Shown piece after piece: positions 44,805-56,204 of a stretch of DNA of 64,000 nt. Positions within the stretch are counted from its first letter, which is position 1. Every line of letters starts with the position of its first letter. Source of the DNA: Rhizophagus clarus. Lineage: Eukaryota; Glomeromycota; Glomeromycetes; Glomerales; Glomeraceae. Under the pieces are notes generated by a model. The model searched no databases. It was not told the origin of the DNA and saw only the letters and a list, made by a program, of their open reading frames with translations. The stretch spans positions 2,501 through 66,500 of the forward strand of contig BLAL01000061.1 in the NCBI GenBank assembly GCA_015698045.1, in the 5' to 3' direction. The position numbers and the translations under genes were made by a program.

Positions 44805-46726
44805 TTAATTTCTCCGATGAACTTTAACTAATAAAGGATCCTTCATTGGTAAAGTTAAAGAAATAGCAAAATCAGGTGGAGATTTTTGATCTGTCATTCT
44901 TTCAAATTTATATATTCTTAATAATGAAGTTGCTAATGTCATAGCCTCTATTGTAGCAAAGTTCTGTCCAAGACTAATCGATTATTAATAGAATATTAAT
45001 AAATTAAATATATGAATTACTACTACACACACAATATATATGTTACATACCATAATCTCGGACCACAATTGAAACTAGTGAATTTGTATTGACTTGGTTT
45101 TAAACCATCATCAGAGTTTAAAAATCGTTCAGGATTGAATATTTTTGCTTTATCCCATATTCTTTCATCTCTTCCAATAGCCCAAGAAGACCAGTTCACT
45201 AATTCACCAGCATAAATTGGTGTACCATTTGGAAGTCTATCATCTTTAAGGCATAACTATATACAAAAAATTTTTAAAATGTTTAATATTTCATGTAAAA
45301 AATATAAATTGGTGTTTTAAAAGGGTTTTTTTTTTTACCTTTATATTTATTGGTACCGCTGGATGTAGTCTAAGTGTTTCATAAAATGTGGCTTGTGTAT
45401 ATTCGAATTTTTTAATGTCATCATATTTTGGAATTGGATTATCCTCGGAGAGTAAAGAATTTACTTCATTTACTAATTTTCTTTCTACACCTGGATTTTC
45501 CATTAAATTATACATCATCCACGCGAGTTCCTGCGCGGTCGTATCACGTCCTAAAATGTTTATCATATTAATGAATAATAATATTATTATTTAACAAAGT
45601 CGATTAAAAAAAAATCATTTTTACCAGCAATGATTAAATTCAGTATAATGTCCCTTAATTCTTTATCATTTAATTTTACTCCATTTTCATATTCAGCATT
45701 CATGAAAAGGTTAAGAATATCCTTGGGATTTTTCGAACATTCCGGGTCATTTCGACGTTTTTTAATTATACTATAGGCAAAATTTGTTAAATATTCACAA
45801 GCTTCACGCATCTTACGACCTTCATCTGTAAACATTTCATTAAATCTCCACAAGAAAGGATTTGTAATTCTCTTATTAGTTATTGATTGTGCTAAATCAA
45901 ATTCTGCCGCAAATCTTACAGGATTTTTAAGATTTGTTAAACAATCAAAATCCAATCCAAATGTAATTTTTCCAAAAGAATCCAAAGTAAACCTATAAAA
46001 TAATTCTTGTAAATCAAAAATTTCACCACTATTCGCTTTTTCTTCCATGATTTTCAAAAATTTTTTTGTTTCTTCTTCAAATACAACACAAATAATTTCA
46101 CGAAAATTTTTTCCGTAGAATAAATGACTAGCCAACTTTCGTTGAAATTTCCACATTTGTCTGAAAATAAAATAATTTATGTTAATAAATTAATATAATA
46201 TGTGTAATAAAATATTTATTTAAATGCTTACCCGTTAACGTTGAATATACCATCACCTAATAAATCAAGTAATCTTATTCTACTACCAGGAGTTTTTATG
46301 TAATTATCAAAATTTGCTGAAAAAAAAATCGGAATTAATTAGGATCCACATAAAGAATATTCTTGAAAACTTACTTTTCATAACGTATTCTATACTTTCA
46401 GGATTATTAATTGTAACAAATCTACCCAATCCTGGAAAAGTAAAAGTACTATCTAAACGTAATTAATAAATTAAAATTTTACAATTCACAGATAACTTAT
46501 TAAAGATTACTCACGCAATTGGACCATAAGTCACTAAAACTTCATACATAAATTTCGTTAACCCTTTCTCTCTCATTTTAAAAAGATTTCCAATTAATGG
46601 TAAACCTTTTGGTCCTACAAGATCTGGTCTTGCATTTGTACCTATACTTCTATCTGGATATTTTATTATTAGATAAAAAAAAATACTTAGGAGGCTAATG
46701 AATATTGATGTTATAATGGATATCAT
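44805..46726 (-). CDS. Cytochrome P450 (copy 1), 497 aa, 7 exons
   Basis: Haem-thiolate monooxygenase, ER-anchored. Exons on the minus strand: 46726-46515, 46448-46375, 46316-46232, 46160-45625, 45550-45339, 45256-45051, 44973-44805; all junctions GT-AG and in phase, total 1494 nt. An N-terminal membrane anchor (residues 1-20) is followed by a Pro-rich hinge (GPKGLPLIGN). The I-helix has AGRDTTAQ, the K-helix ETLRLHP (ExxR), then NPERF, and the haem loop FNCGPRLCLG with the Cys ligand split over the last intron. AGRDTTA is typical of the fatty-acid hydroxylase clan (CYP52/CYP86/CYP94/CYP704), so a lipid omega- or in-chain hydroxylase is the best guess. It is paralogous to and divergent from the P450 at 48.4 kb; its exon 4 lacks an intron that the paralogue has after DSFGK. 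A T13-A12 tract lies just 5' of the ATG. Confidence 0.93.
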
Positions 46727-48407
46727 GTTTAATAAAAATAAATGTAAAATTTTTTTTTTTTAAAAAAAAAAAAGAAAAAGAAGTAAAAAACAAGAGTAAA
46801 AAAGGAAGAAGAAAAAAAAAATAAAATACAAAGAATTCGGACAAAGAATGTGGAACAAAAAAAAGAATTGGTATCCAAGATATATAAATGGATGTAGGGC
46901 TTAAACAACTTCATATTTGGTTATATTAAGAAATTGTAGATCCATCTAATTGATGATAATTGTTACATACGAATAAATAATGATTCTCAAGTAAATCATT
47001 AAATACTTAATTAATTACGAAAATCGCTCGAATATTTTTCCGATTCTTTGTTTTTTTCTTTTACAACAAAAGAAAATATATAGCTCCGATTTAATTAACC
47101 TTATTTGTTGTTTGTGTTACTAAATGGTTAAATCCCGTAATACCTGGATGAAATACCCATATTTGAGGATCATATAAAATATACCAGATCATGTAAAAGT
47201 ATTTCAATTTCAATTTTAACTACGGAAAGATAACTTATTTAAGATTACTTACGCAATTGACTAAATATCACAGATTTTTTAGTCCTTTCCGTCCTATTAT
47301 ACCGCACGAGTTTCGGATCGACTCCCCAGTTTTAATTTTTGTGTTACACGATTTATAGCCGAAAAGAACAACTCTTTGAAAAGCAACTTTGAAAAGCAAC
47401 TTTGAGAAGCGAACTTTATACTAAAGAAATTATCGAAGGAACATCACTCGTACACAAAGGTGCAGGCATTATTATTTATGTCTATTAATCCATGATAATA
47501 TTGATAACTTAGAAAATGATTTTGATTTTATTACAACGTCATTTAGAGCATAGTCAGATCGGATTTGCATATGAAAGTTCGAAAATATCCGAACAGCGCC
47601 AATTAATAGTAAACTTTTTGATATTGTAGTCTTGCATATATTTATATCAGATATTATATTACCGGATAAAGAAGAACACATATAGGTATAAAAATACTTA
47701 ACCAAAAAAAAAAAAAAAAATTAAACAAAGAATTCGAACAAAGAATATTCGAACGAAAAAGAATTCGCATTTAGTTATATAATTAAGGGAAATAACAATT
47801 ACACAAGCTGCAGGTTATTTGTTGAATATAGTACTCTTATTCAGGAAATGATGAATCACGGAAAATTTAATTAACCAAATTTGTTATTTGTGTCACTAAA
47901 TGACTAAACACTCGTTTGATTTTCGTAATAAGATTCGAAACGGTGCAATTGAAATAATGCGATGAATCGAATTTTGACCACTACTCTACTAAAAATATAT
48001 ATTTAAAATTGCAATTAAAAGTATTTTTAAATACGAAAATACATTTTATTTGTTTTTTTTTAAAAAAAGAATTCATCACAGAACGTATTTTACTTAAAAG
48101 TAAAAGTACTATCCGAATCGGTATGATAAGTTATTAAAAATTTCTCACGCAATTTGACCATAAATCATTAAAATATCTTTTGTCTCTTCACGTCTTGCAT
48201 TTGTTTCGAAAGCATTTGGTTATATTAATTTGGTAAATTTGAAAGAGAAATTCTGATACAATTAGAACTATTGGTCTCTTCATCAAATTTTGATTAACCT
48301 AATTTGTATCATTTGTCAAACCTTGATTAATTAATTTTTGAAACACGCAAAAAAAGATTTATATATCTCATTATTATACGATATTTTCATTTTTCATCAT
48401 TAAAAAA
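46727..48407. promoter_or_regulatory. Head-to-head P450 intergenic region with P450 relics
   Basis: It separates the two divergent P450 start codons. It contains T/A homopolymer tracts beside each gene (46750-46772 and about 48051-48066). It also contains decayed minus-strand copies of P450 exon 2-intron 1-exon 1: about 48090-48220 (AAGTAAAAGTACTATC..., then CTCACGCAATTTGACCATAA) and a shorter one at 47230-47270. Upstream sequence is duplicated too (TTAATTAACC.TATTTGTT around 47093 and 47870; AAAGAATTCGAACAAAGAAT at 47727 against 46831). Confidence 0.7.
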
Positions 48408-50495
48408 ATGACATTTGTTACAGCCATCCTCGTAGGTTTCGTAGTAATTTTAATTTATCTTTTGATAAAATATCCGGATAGAAGTATCGGTACAAAATCA
48501 AGATCAGATCTCAATGGTCCGAAAGGTTTACCGCTCATTGGAAATGCTTTGGACATTCTTAAAAATAATAATGAATTTGTAACCTTCGCTTATAAAACCT
48601 TAATGGAATACGGCCCAATTGCGTAATTTATGAAAATTTAATTTTTTAATGAAAATCGTTTATAATAATAATTAATAATAATACTTTACTTTTATTACTT
48701 AAATTTAGAACATACACTTTACCAGGATTTGGTAGATTTGTAACTGTCAATGATCCCGAATCATTAGAACATGTTATGAAAGGTAATAAAAAATTATAGA
48801 AATTTTTTATTAAAAAATTATAATTAATTCCTAATATTATAAAATCATTATTACAGGGAATTTCGATTGTTATGTTAAAGGAGATATTTTATATAAAATA
48901 CTTTACGATTTTCTAGGAGATGGAATTTTCAATGCTTCTGGGTAAAAAATGATTTCACTGCACTAAAACATGTAAATCTTTTCATATTATTCATATATGA
49001 TTTTATTAATAGGGATAATTGGAGAATGCAAAGAAAATTATTTAGTCATTTGTTTAATGTTAAAAATTTTCGGGAAATTATATGTGTGGTATTTGAAGAA
49101 GAAACCAAAAAAGTATTAGCTATTTTGGATAAATTAGCAGAATCTGGTGAACCTTGTGATTTACAAGATTTATTTTATAGATTTACATTGGATTCTTTTG
49201 GAAAGTAAGTTTTTAATTTTTATAAAATTAGAAAAATTATTTCTTTTATCTAATTTGTCATTAAATTTTAAGGATCACATTTGGATTGGACTTTAAATGT
49301 TTAACAAATCCAGATGAACCAGTAAAATTTGCTCAATCATTTGATTTCGTTCAAGGAGAATTGGGCAAACGATTACAAAATGGTTTCTGGAATATTACAG
49401 AATTATTCACAAAGGAAGGTCGTAGATTACCTGAAGAATGTAAATATTTGACAGAATTTTCTTATCAAATAATTAAAGATCGTAGAAATGATCCAGAAAC
49501 TACCAAAAAACCTACGGACATTTTAAATCTTTTTATGAATGCTAAATATGATAATGGAGAAATTTTGACTGATATACAGTTAAGAGATGTTATTTTAAAT
49601 TTCATTATTGCTGGTAAGTTTCTTATAAAAATATTTTGATTCTTTTATTTTGGTAACTCTTCATAAAACAATCTATATAATTTAGGACGTGATACGACTG
49701 CGCAGGTAATAAAATATTGTATTAACAAAACTCTAGAGTACAAATATAAATATATTATATATTTTTGGTAAAATTTAGGCCCTTTCTTGGATGATGTATA
49801 ATCTTATGGTTAATCCTTCTATTGAAGAAAAATTAGTAAAAGAAGTGAATTCTTTACTCTCAGATGAAGAACAAATTCCAAATTATGATACTGTCAAACA
49901 GTTTCAATATACTCAGGCAACATTTTACGAAACTCTTCGATTACATCCTGTAGTACCAAATAATTTTAGGGTAATAATCAATATCTACTCAAAAGATTCT
50001 TCTTTTTTTTTTTTATAAAAAGTTTATTCACAGGAAATAATCATTATAGGTATGTCTTCATGACGATGTACTTCCAAATGGTACACCAATTTATGCTGGT
50101 GAATTAGTGAACTGGTCTTCTTGGGCTGCTGGAAGAGATGAAAGATTGTGGGGGAAAGATGCAAAAATATTTAATCCTGAACGTTTCTTAAACTCCGAAG
50201 ATGGTTTGAAACCAAGTCAATATAAATTCACTAGTTTTAATTGTGGTCCAAGGTTATGGTATGTAACATATATATTATTACTGTATATATTTAATTATTA
50301 TTTAATTAACATTAATATTTTGTTATTAGTCTTGGTCAAAGTTTCGCTACAATTGAAGCTATAATGTTAGCAACTGCCGCATTAAGAAAATATAAATTTG
50401 AATTGTTACCAGATCAAAAATCACCACCTGATTTTAAAATTTCTTTAACTTTACCTATGAAAAAGCCTTTATTAGTCAAAGTTAATCATCGATGA
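48408..50495 (+). CDS. Cytochrome P450 (copy 2), 497 aa, 9 exons
   Basis: Exons: 48408-48622, 48709-48782, 48857-48941, 49013-49204, 49273-49613, 49686-49705, 49779-49970, 50050-50258, 50330-50495; total 1494 nt, all GT-AG and in phase. Domain order is as in its neighbour: N-terminal anchor, GPKGLPLIGN hinge, AGRDTTAQ I-helix (interrupted by an intron after the Gln), ETLRLHP, NPERF and FNCGPRLCLG. Exons 2 and 3 have exactly the same length as in copy 1 (74 and 85 nt), and cumulative phase agrees at every shared junction. Two introns (49205-49272 and 49706-49778) are absent from copy 1. One exon is only 20 nt. Same likely role: membrane-bound oxidation of fatty acids or related lipids. Confidence 0.93.
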
Positions 50496-50649
50496 TTTAA
50501 AAAATGCGAGTTGTGTAGTACAAAGTAAATGATTAATGACGAAAACTGCGTACTGCGTATTATCAAAATTTACAAGTAACACAGTAAAAAATAATAAAAT
50601 ACAATGAATGATAACTATTTTAACTATATAACTGCGTATATTAAAATAT

Positions 50650-51234
50650 TTAAAATAAACTATCTGATAAACTATTATCTGGCTCGGGTGATAATTTCAT
50701 TAAACTCATGGTTTGTTCATTATAAATTTTATTTATTTGATCCGAAATTTTTTTATAATAGGCTTTAACTGTTATAGGTTCATTTTTCCAATATTCACTT
50801 GATAACCTTGTGATTAATAATTGATGGAATCTAATTTCTAACCTTTCCAAATATTCAGAAAAATATTTTCTGTACATGATGAAAGAATTTCCGGTACGAT
50901 AAGTTATATTCTTTCTTCTATCAAATTTTGGTACATAATCTTCGACATTTATATTTGGTGGAAAATTTGGTTTTAAACATTCATGATCTATAATTAAACT
51001 TAACAAATAAATGATATAATTATGATATTCATTGGCTAAGTAATTAGGATTCGTACGAAGTTGTACTGGATCATGCGTTGTATTAATATAAACTAAATAA
51101 TAATCTCGAAAAAAAGGATTTTCTAAAGGATGTATAGGTTTGTCCAAATTTTCATAGTTTTTGAATAATATTTTATATTCCTCATCTTCTTCATTTTCAT
51201 CCATTTTATATTTCTCATCTCCGTTTTCGTCCAT
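50650..51234 (-). CDS. MATA-type HMG-box protein, 194 aa
   Basis: A single-exon frame. The first 22 residues are acidic with two KYKMDENE-like units. Residues about 110-172 form an HMG box of the fungal mating-type (MATA_HMG) type: NSFIMYRKYF, then SSEYWKNEPITVKAYYKKIS, with the usual NaFI.YR opening and W..E...K.YY core. Such proteins bind and bend DNA in the nucleus as transcription regulators. Rhizophagus species are known to carry dozens of MATA-HMG genes. It lies tail-to-tail with P450 copy 2 (155 bases between stops). A CTTTTT-rich pyrimidine tract lies upstream (51255-51298). Confidence 0.85.
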   Translation of the reverse strand: MDENGDEKYKMDENEEDEEYKILFKNYENLDKPIHPLENPFFRDYYLVYINTTHDPVQLRTNPNYLANEYHNYIIYLLSLIIDHECLKPNFPPNINVEDYVPKFDRRKNITYRTGNSFIMYRKYFSEYLERLEIRFHQLLITRLSSEYWKNEPITVKAYYKKISDQINKIYNEQTMSLMKLSPEPDNSLSDSLF

Positions 51235-52353
51235 TTTTTCTTGTTTAGAGAAAATCTTTAGAATTTTCTTTTTCTTTTTCTTTTTTCTTTTTCTTTTTTA
51301 TAGGAGGAACCTTTGCTTATATATATAATTCTACCGCAGTTTTTCTATATTTTATTGATAAATAAAAGATGTTAGTCATCTGTTTACATAAATAGTAGTA
51401 TTAATAGGACAAATAGTTCCGATGAAAACAGATAACTGCGGTAATCTTTTACGATGAAACGCGATATTGAAAGAAAATAGTAAATTTTATAATGAGTATT
51501 AACCCACTGCGGTAATCATCAATGCAGTGTACAGTATATACAGTATATTTATAATTTTCTTTTACGCATTTAATCCTGTTAAAAATAAATTATTATTGAA
51601 AATTTTAGGAAATAAACCATTCATTCTTTAATATCTTCTTGATCATTTTACTTTGACAAAATTTAATACATAAAGAAAATTTGGTAAATATAGCAAAATC
51701 GTTGTGTATTTATATATTTTTTTCTGGTTGTGAAACAATATTTATGATTTATGATCAACTTTGAACTTTTTTCCCGTAAAAAAATGATGATTGATACCAA
51801 ATTTGCTAATAAATTGATTGTTAAAAATCGCTCTTCTTTATTATATAACCAAAATGACTTACAATAGTAAAAAGTAGATTTTATAAAAGAATAAATCAAA
51901 GGTCCAATTAAAAATTTTTAACGCTGTAATTGTTTTTTTTATAGCTTTCAAAGATCACAACAATCAATTTGTAATATTTTATAAACAACAAAGGTTTTCT
52001 AAGTTGGTAAAAATTGAAGAAACAATATATTGTATTCGAACTTTTGTTGGGGATTGTTGAAATCGTTGTGCAATGATAGAACCAATCGCGAGAGAGCGGA
52101 TAATGAACAGCTTGTGTCACTTTAGTAGGTCATACGTTACGCTCAAGAGTCAAGACTATTTATAAAAATCGCATAATCGTCTTTTTTTATTACGAAAAAA
52201 AAAAGTATAAAGTATAAACATATTTTCTTAATTTAATCATAATTATAAAACTTATAATTAAACTTAAACTAATTACTTATTCTAATTAAACTTATTATAA
52301 CTAAACTTAGGTTAATTAAACTTATGCTAATCTTAACGTGTATTTAAATTACC
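51235..52353. other. Intergenic spacer, no gene
   Basis: It holds the HMG gene's upstream pyrimidine tract (51255-51298) and, near 52240-52330, several AATTAAACTTA repeats at the 3' side of the BTB gene. No other feature. Confidence 0.5.
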
Positions 52354-53919
52354 TCAAATCTTAACAACTTGAAAAACCTCATAATCATCTAAATTTAAAT
52401 GAGATTCTTCTTTAATGAATTTATTAATCCCGTTATATGAAAGAGAACCATAAGAAACCATTTTGTTATTAATAATACCTAAATCATAACCACCACCAAA
52501 ACAAGGACCGCAAGTAGGATTATAATAAATAGCTTTTTTAGGATTTGTAACCTTGATTAATTTAGATATTCTTGATTTAATTATAGGTTTCTTATTAATA
52601 TCTTCGTCAGATTTTGACTTCTTTTCACCTTTACCAAAACAAAATAAAAAGCTGTTTTCTGTTTGATAAAAACTTTTACAATTAATATTATCGGAATTTT
52701 GTTTCCAATCTAAAGGATTATATCCACCAATCAATAGATTCTTTTTAGAAATTTTTGCAATAGTGATAGTTGGACCCTTATTATCACATAAAGTATGAAA
52801 TTTTTTAGCATCAAAACCATCCCGACTTGCTCTATAAAGTAATTTAAATGTATAAGGTAATTTGTTTGATGAATAATAACTTTTTTTATCTCGTTGATCA
52901 ATCCAACTTGATATATAAGTTATTTTTTTTGATGTTAAAAAAAGAGAATTTAAAAGGGAACGGGATGGTAAAGTTTTAATATGATTGATTAATAAAAAAT
53001 TTTTAATATTTGAATTAGAAGAAGGAGAAGGAGAAGAAAGAGGAGATGAAGAAGAAGAAGAAGAAGAAGAAGTAATATTATGATGAAGGTTAAAAATTTC
53101 CAAACAAAAATCTTTTGGTAAAATATTAGAATAAGGGGCTACTTTATTCGTTATATCATCCAATGGAATATCTTTCCATCCAATTAATGGAATAAAATCG
53201 TATAAAATATCTCTTAAAGTATTTGCTTCTTCTTTTGACCAATTATTAATAGTTTTAAATATAAGTTGAGATGAAGGCATTTGAGCTATACCCCATTTTA
53301 AAACATAATTCCAAATTTGAATTTCATCTTTAACGTTAAAAAAGTTTTGATTTAGAATTAATAATAAAATAGATCTATCCAATAATAAAAATTCGGTGGA
53401 ATTGAATAAAAATTTCATGGGATTTTCACAAATAATATTTATACAATGTTCCTTTAAAGAAAAAAATATTTCATTATAATTATATAATAAAATATGAAGG
53501 AATTTTAAAGGATTACGATATAAATGTTCGGATTGATTTTCAATCAAGTATTGTGTAACGAAATTCATTAAACATGTTAATTCTAATTCATTTGAAGTGA
53601 TCAACACTTGTAAAATGTCAAATGTATCTAAATTTTTTAAATCAATTTTTCCTGTATACAAATATTTTAAAATAATTTTAAATATTTTTGGTGAATAATT
53701 TTGTTTATCAAAAACAATTATTCCATTTTCTTTATAAAGTTTTTCAATATTTGCTAATTCATTTTGAAAATAAGTACATCTCACTCTTAAGATAAGTGAA
53801 TGAACTTTAAAATCTTTTTGTGATGTTCCTTCTCCTACTCTAATAATAACATCATGTGTATTATGAGCGTTTTCGAGTAATTTTCCAATATCTCGAGAGA
53901 AATCTTTTAATAGAAACAT
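52354..53919 (-). CDS. BTB-BACK-TLDc domain protein, 521 aa
   Basis: A single-exon frame. A BTB/POZ domain covers residues about 20-125 (THDVIIRVGEG..KDFKVHS..L..RCTYF..EL; ILKYLYTGKIDL), a BACK domain about 130-260 (FLLLDRSILLLIL, WNYVLKWGIAQ), a low-complexity Ser/Pro linker 284-304, and a TLDc domain about 330-521 (LLYRASRDGFDAKKFHTLCD, KGPTITIAKI, NLLIGGYNPLDW, SFLFCFG). BTB-BACK proteins usually serve as substrate adaptors of CUL3 ubiquitin ligases, and TLDc domains are linked to oxidative-stress protection and V-ATPase binding. This combination is strongly amplified in Rhizophagus. It is the likely full-length gene; the Met at 53919 directly precedes the BTB fold. Confidence 0.92.
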   Translation of the reverse strand: MFLLKDFSRDIGKLLENAHNTHDVIIRVGEGTSQKDFKVHSLILRVRCTYFQNELANIEKLYKENGIIVFDKQNYSPKIFKIILKYLYTGKIDLKNLDTFDILQVLITSNELELTCLMNFVTQYLIENQSEHLYRNPLKFLHILLYNYNEIFFSLKEHCINIICENPMKFLFNSTEFLLLDRSILLLILNQNFFNVKDEIQIWNYVLKWGIAQMPSSQLIFKTINNWSKEEANTLRDILYDFIPLIGWKDIPLDDITNKVAPYSNILPKDFCLEIFNLHHNITSSSSSSSSSPLSSPSPSSNSNIKNFLLINHIKTLPSRSLLNSLFLTSKKITYISSWIDQRDKKSYYSSNKLPYTFKLLYRASRDGFDAKKFHTLCDNKGPTITIAKISKKNLLIGGYNPLDWKQNSDNINCKSFYQTENSFLFCFGKGEKKSKSDEDINKKPIIKSRISKLIKVTNPKKAIYYNPTCGPCFGGGYDLGIINNKMVSYGSLSYNGINKFIKEESHLNLDDYEVFQVVKI

Positions 53920-56204
53920 TTTGAAATTTTTTTCTTTTTAGGTTATGAATCAAATAACTTGTGTATAATTTGTGTAATAAATGTTTTTAATTTGTGTAAT
54001 AAAAAAAATTCTGTGTTATAAGAAGAGAGAGAGAGAGAAAAAAAAAAAAAAAAATGAGGAATTTTTTCGACAATTTTATAATAAAATTTCTTACCCTTAT
54101 TTAAATCGTAAAGGAAATGTCAGAATAATATAGGTTACACCACATATTCACTAATTTATCTTTTCACTTCCTAAAGAAAATGATTGCATGAATACACATT
54201 GTCGACGAAACGCCTAATGATGTAATGATGTCTACATAATATATAATTTCTGTCAGTTATAAAATGACGCAAAAATAATATATTATTTTGAACAATGGTG
54301 TTTTGTGTAATACTTCTTTCAAAAAGTGGCGCGGCCGAGATTTATGTCCGACCTTATGACAATGTTTGGTGCATAATGGCCAATAATAATATAAATATTT
54401 CATCTTTAAGACATTCATACTGTATGGCTTGAAAAAAATGTGGCTTGAAATCATTTAAATTAACTAGTTTATAAATGTTTCGTCCCAGTTGAATTATTGC
54501 ATTTTACTGAGGTAATTTTCAACTTTCAAATTGATTTTATTTAATTTATATATATAATATATAAAAAAAAAAAAATTATACAATGATATCGGAAAACAAT
54601 ACCAAATATATGAATTTCACTACGTTGCGCAACTATTTTACGTTTCAGGAAAAAAAAGACCGAAACCGAAACGGATTTGAATCATAGTGAGTTGTATACA
54701 TTTTATTAACCTTGTTGAATTATACAAATAGAGGATGATAATATTAATTTACTAATTTAAAATTAGTTAAAGAATTATTTATAGACACAGTATTCAATAC
54801 AGCTCAAGTTAGTATATGTTAAAAGTGTGTGCTAAGTGTGTGCAATGTAATGTGATAGGTATCTTTTGTTGTATTTTTTACATGAAAGGACATATATTTA
54901 CATTGTTTATATTAAATATATTAATTTAATTCGTACCTGTTTGTTTTCTAAATATGGTTAGAAAAAGAAATTTATCTGAAACAAGAAATACATGTCAATA
55001 ATAATCAATTCTCCGATATTTTTTTTTTTCCTTTTTCGCGCGTACTATTTAGGACATTTTAATCGGATTTACTACGCCATGCATCCATTTCGTTGTAATT
55101 TTATATTATGAAATCTGCTTGGGAATTTCTAGCTTGCAATCGTACCAATAATATTGTACGACGGTGAGACGAATAATTACCTTAAAAAGAAACTTTGAAT
55201 GTTTGAGAAAGATTCACATGAGTTAGTTGATAAAACGTCAGGTGACAGGACTTTATAAAAAAAAAAATACGGCGTTTAAACCATATTGTTTTGTTTACTT
55301 CAATCGAGTAACAACTTTCAAAACAATTAATTCTAGAATTTACGACCATTATTATTCAAATTTCCTAATTCTAGGGTTTTGTTACTTTTATTTTTAAATT
55401 ATTTCGCGTGCGCATAGTATTTATATTTGTATTTACACATAGATAAATTTTGAATTAAAAACGAATTCATGCCTTTTTTTAAACTATTTTTTTTCGTGAT
55501 ATTTTTAATTATTTTTTTTAGGGTAAGTTAGTTTCATCATTATAAATTCCGAAAAAAAATCATTATATAATTTTCCCGCATGATATTTATACTTTAAAAG
55601 TTAAACAGATGGATCACCAACAATATTTCTTTTTCTTTTAAAGTAAATTTTAAAGAAAATCTTCTACGTATCTTTAATTTTTGTTTTATTAGAAAAGATC
55701 AAATGAGAATTTTCTTTTTGTTTTCTTTTATTAGTTTAGGTTCTTTTTCTTTTAACAATTTTACTCGTCTAAATTTTTTTTTTTTTTCATTAAGGTCGGA
55801 TGGCGTCATTTTTTAACGAAAATTGTTTTCCGATGGTAACGGCCGAAAAAATTTAGTTTCTGCGCCACGTTACTCGATATCTGTGTATTAAATCCATAAA
55901 TTACACGAAAAATCTAAAATAAGCGAAAAAAAATAATTCCAGTTTAAAGTAATGAACAAAATAATATAACAATAAAAAATTTCTACGTGCGTACACTTTT
56001 TTTAGACAGATATATAAATGTTACTGGATCATTTCATTTCATTTCATTTTTTTTTTTTTTCCTAAAAAAAAAAAATTTTTTTTTTTTTAGTTTTGTATCT
56101 ATAATAGTGAATCACGTGATATCGAATAAAAATTTTTTTTGTAAATAGTCTTGTATGATTCCAATAAATACAATATATAGTAGTTTTTTTTTAAAAAAAA
56201 GATA
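53920..56204. other. Intergenic spacer, no gene
   Basis: Promoter side of the BTB gene includes a GA microsatellite followed by poly-A (54025-54053). Near the following gene, T/A tracts lie at 56049-56089 and 56186-56200. The minus-strand frame at 54257 is not convincing. Confidence 0.5.
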
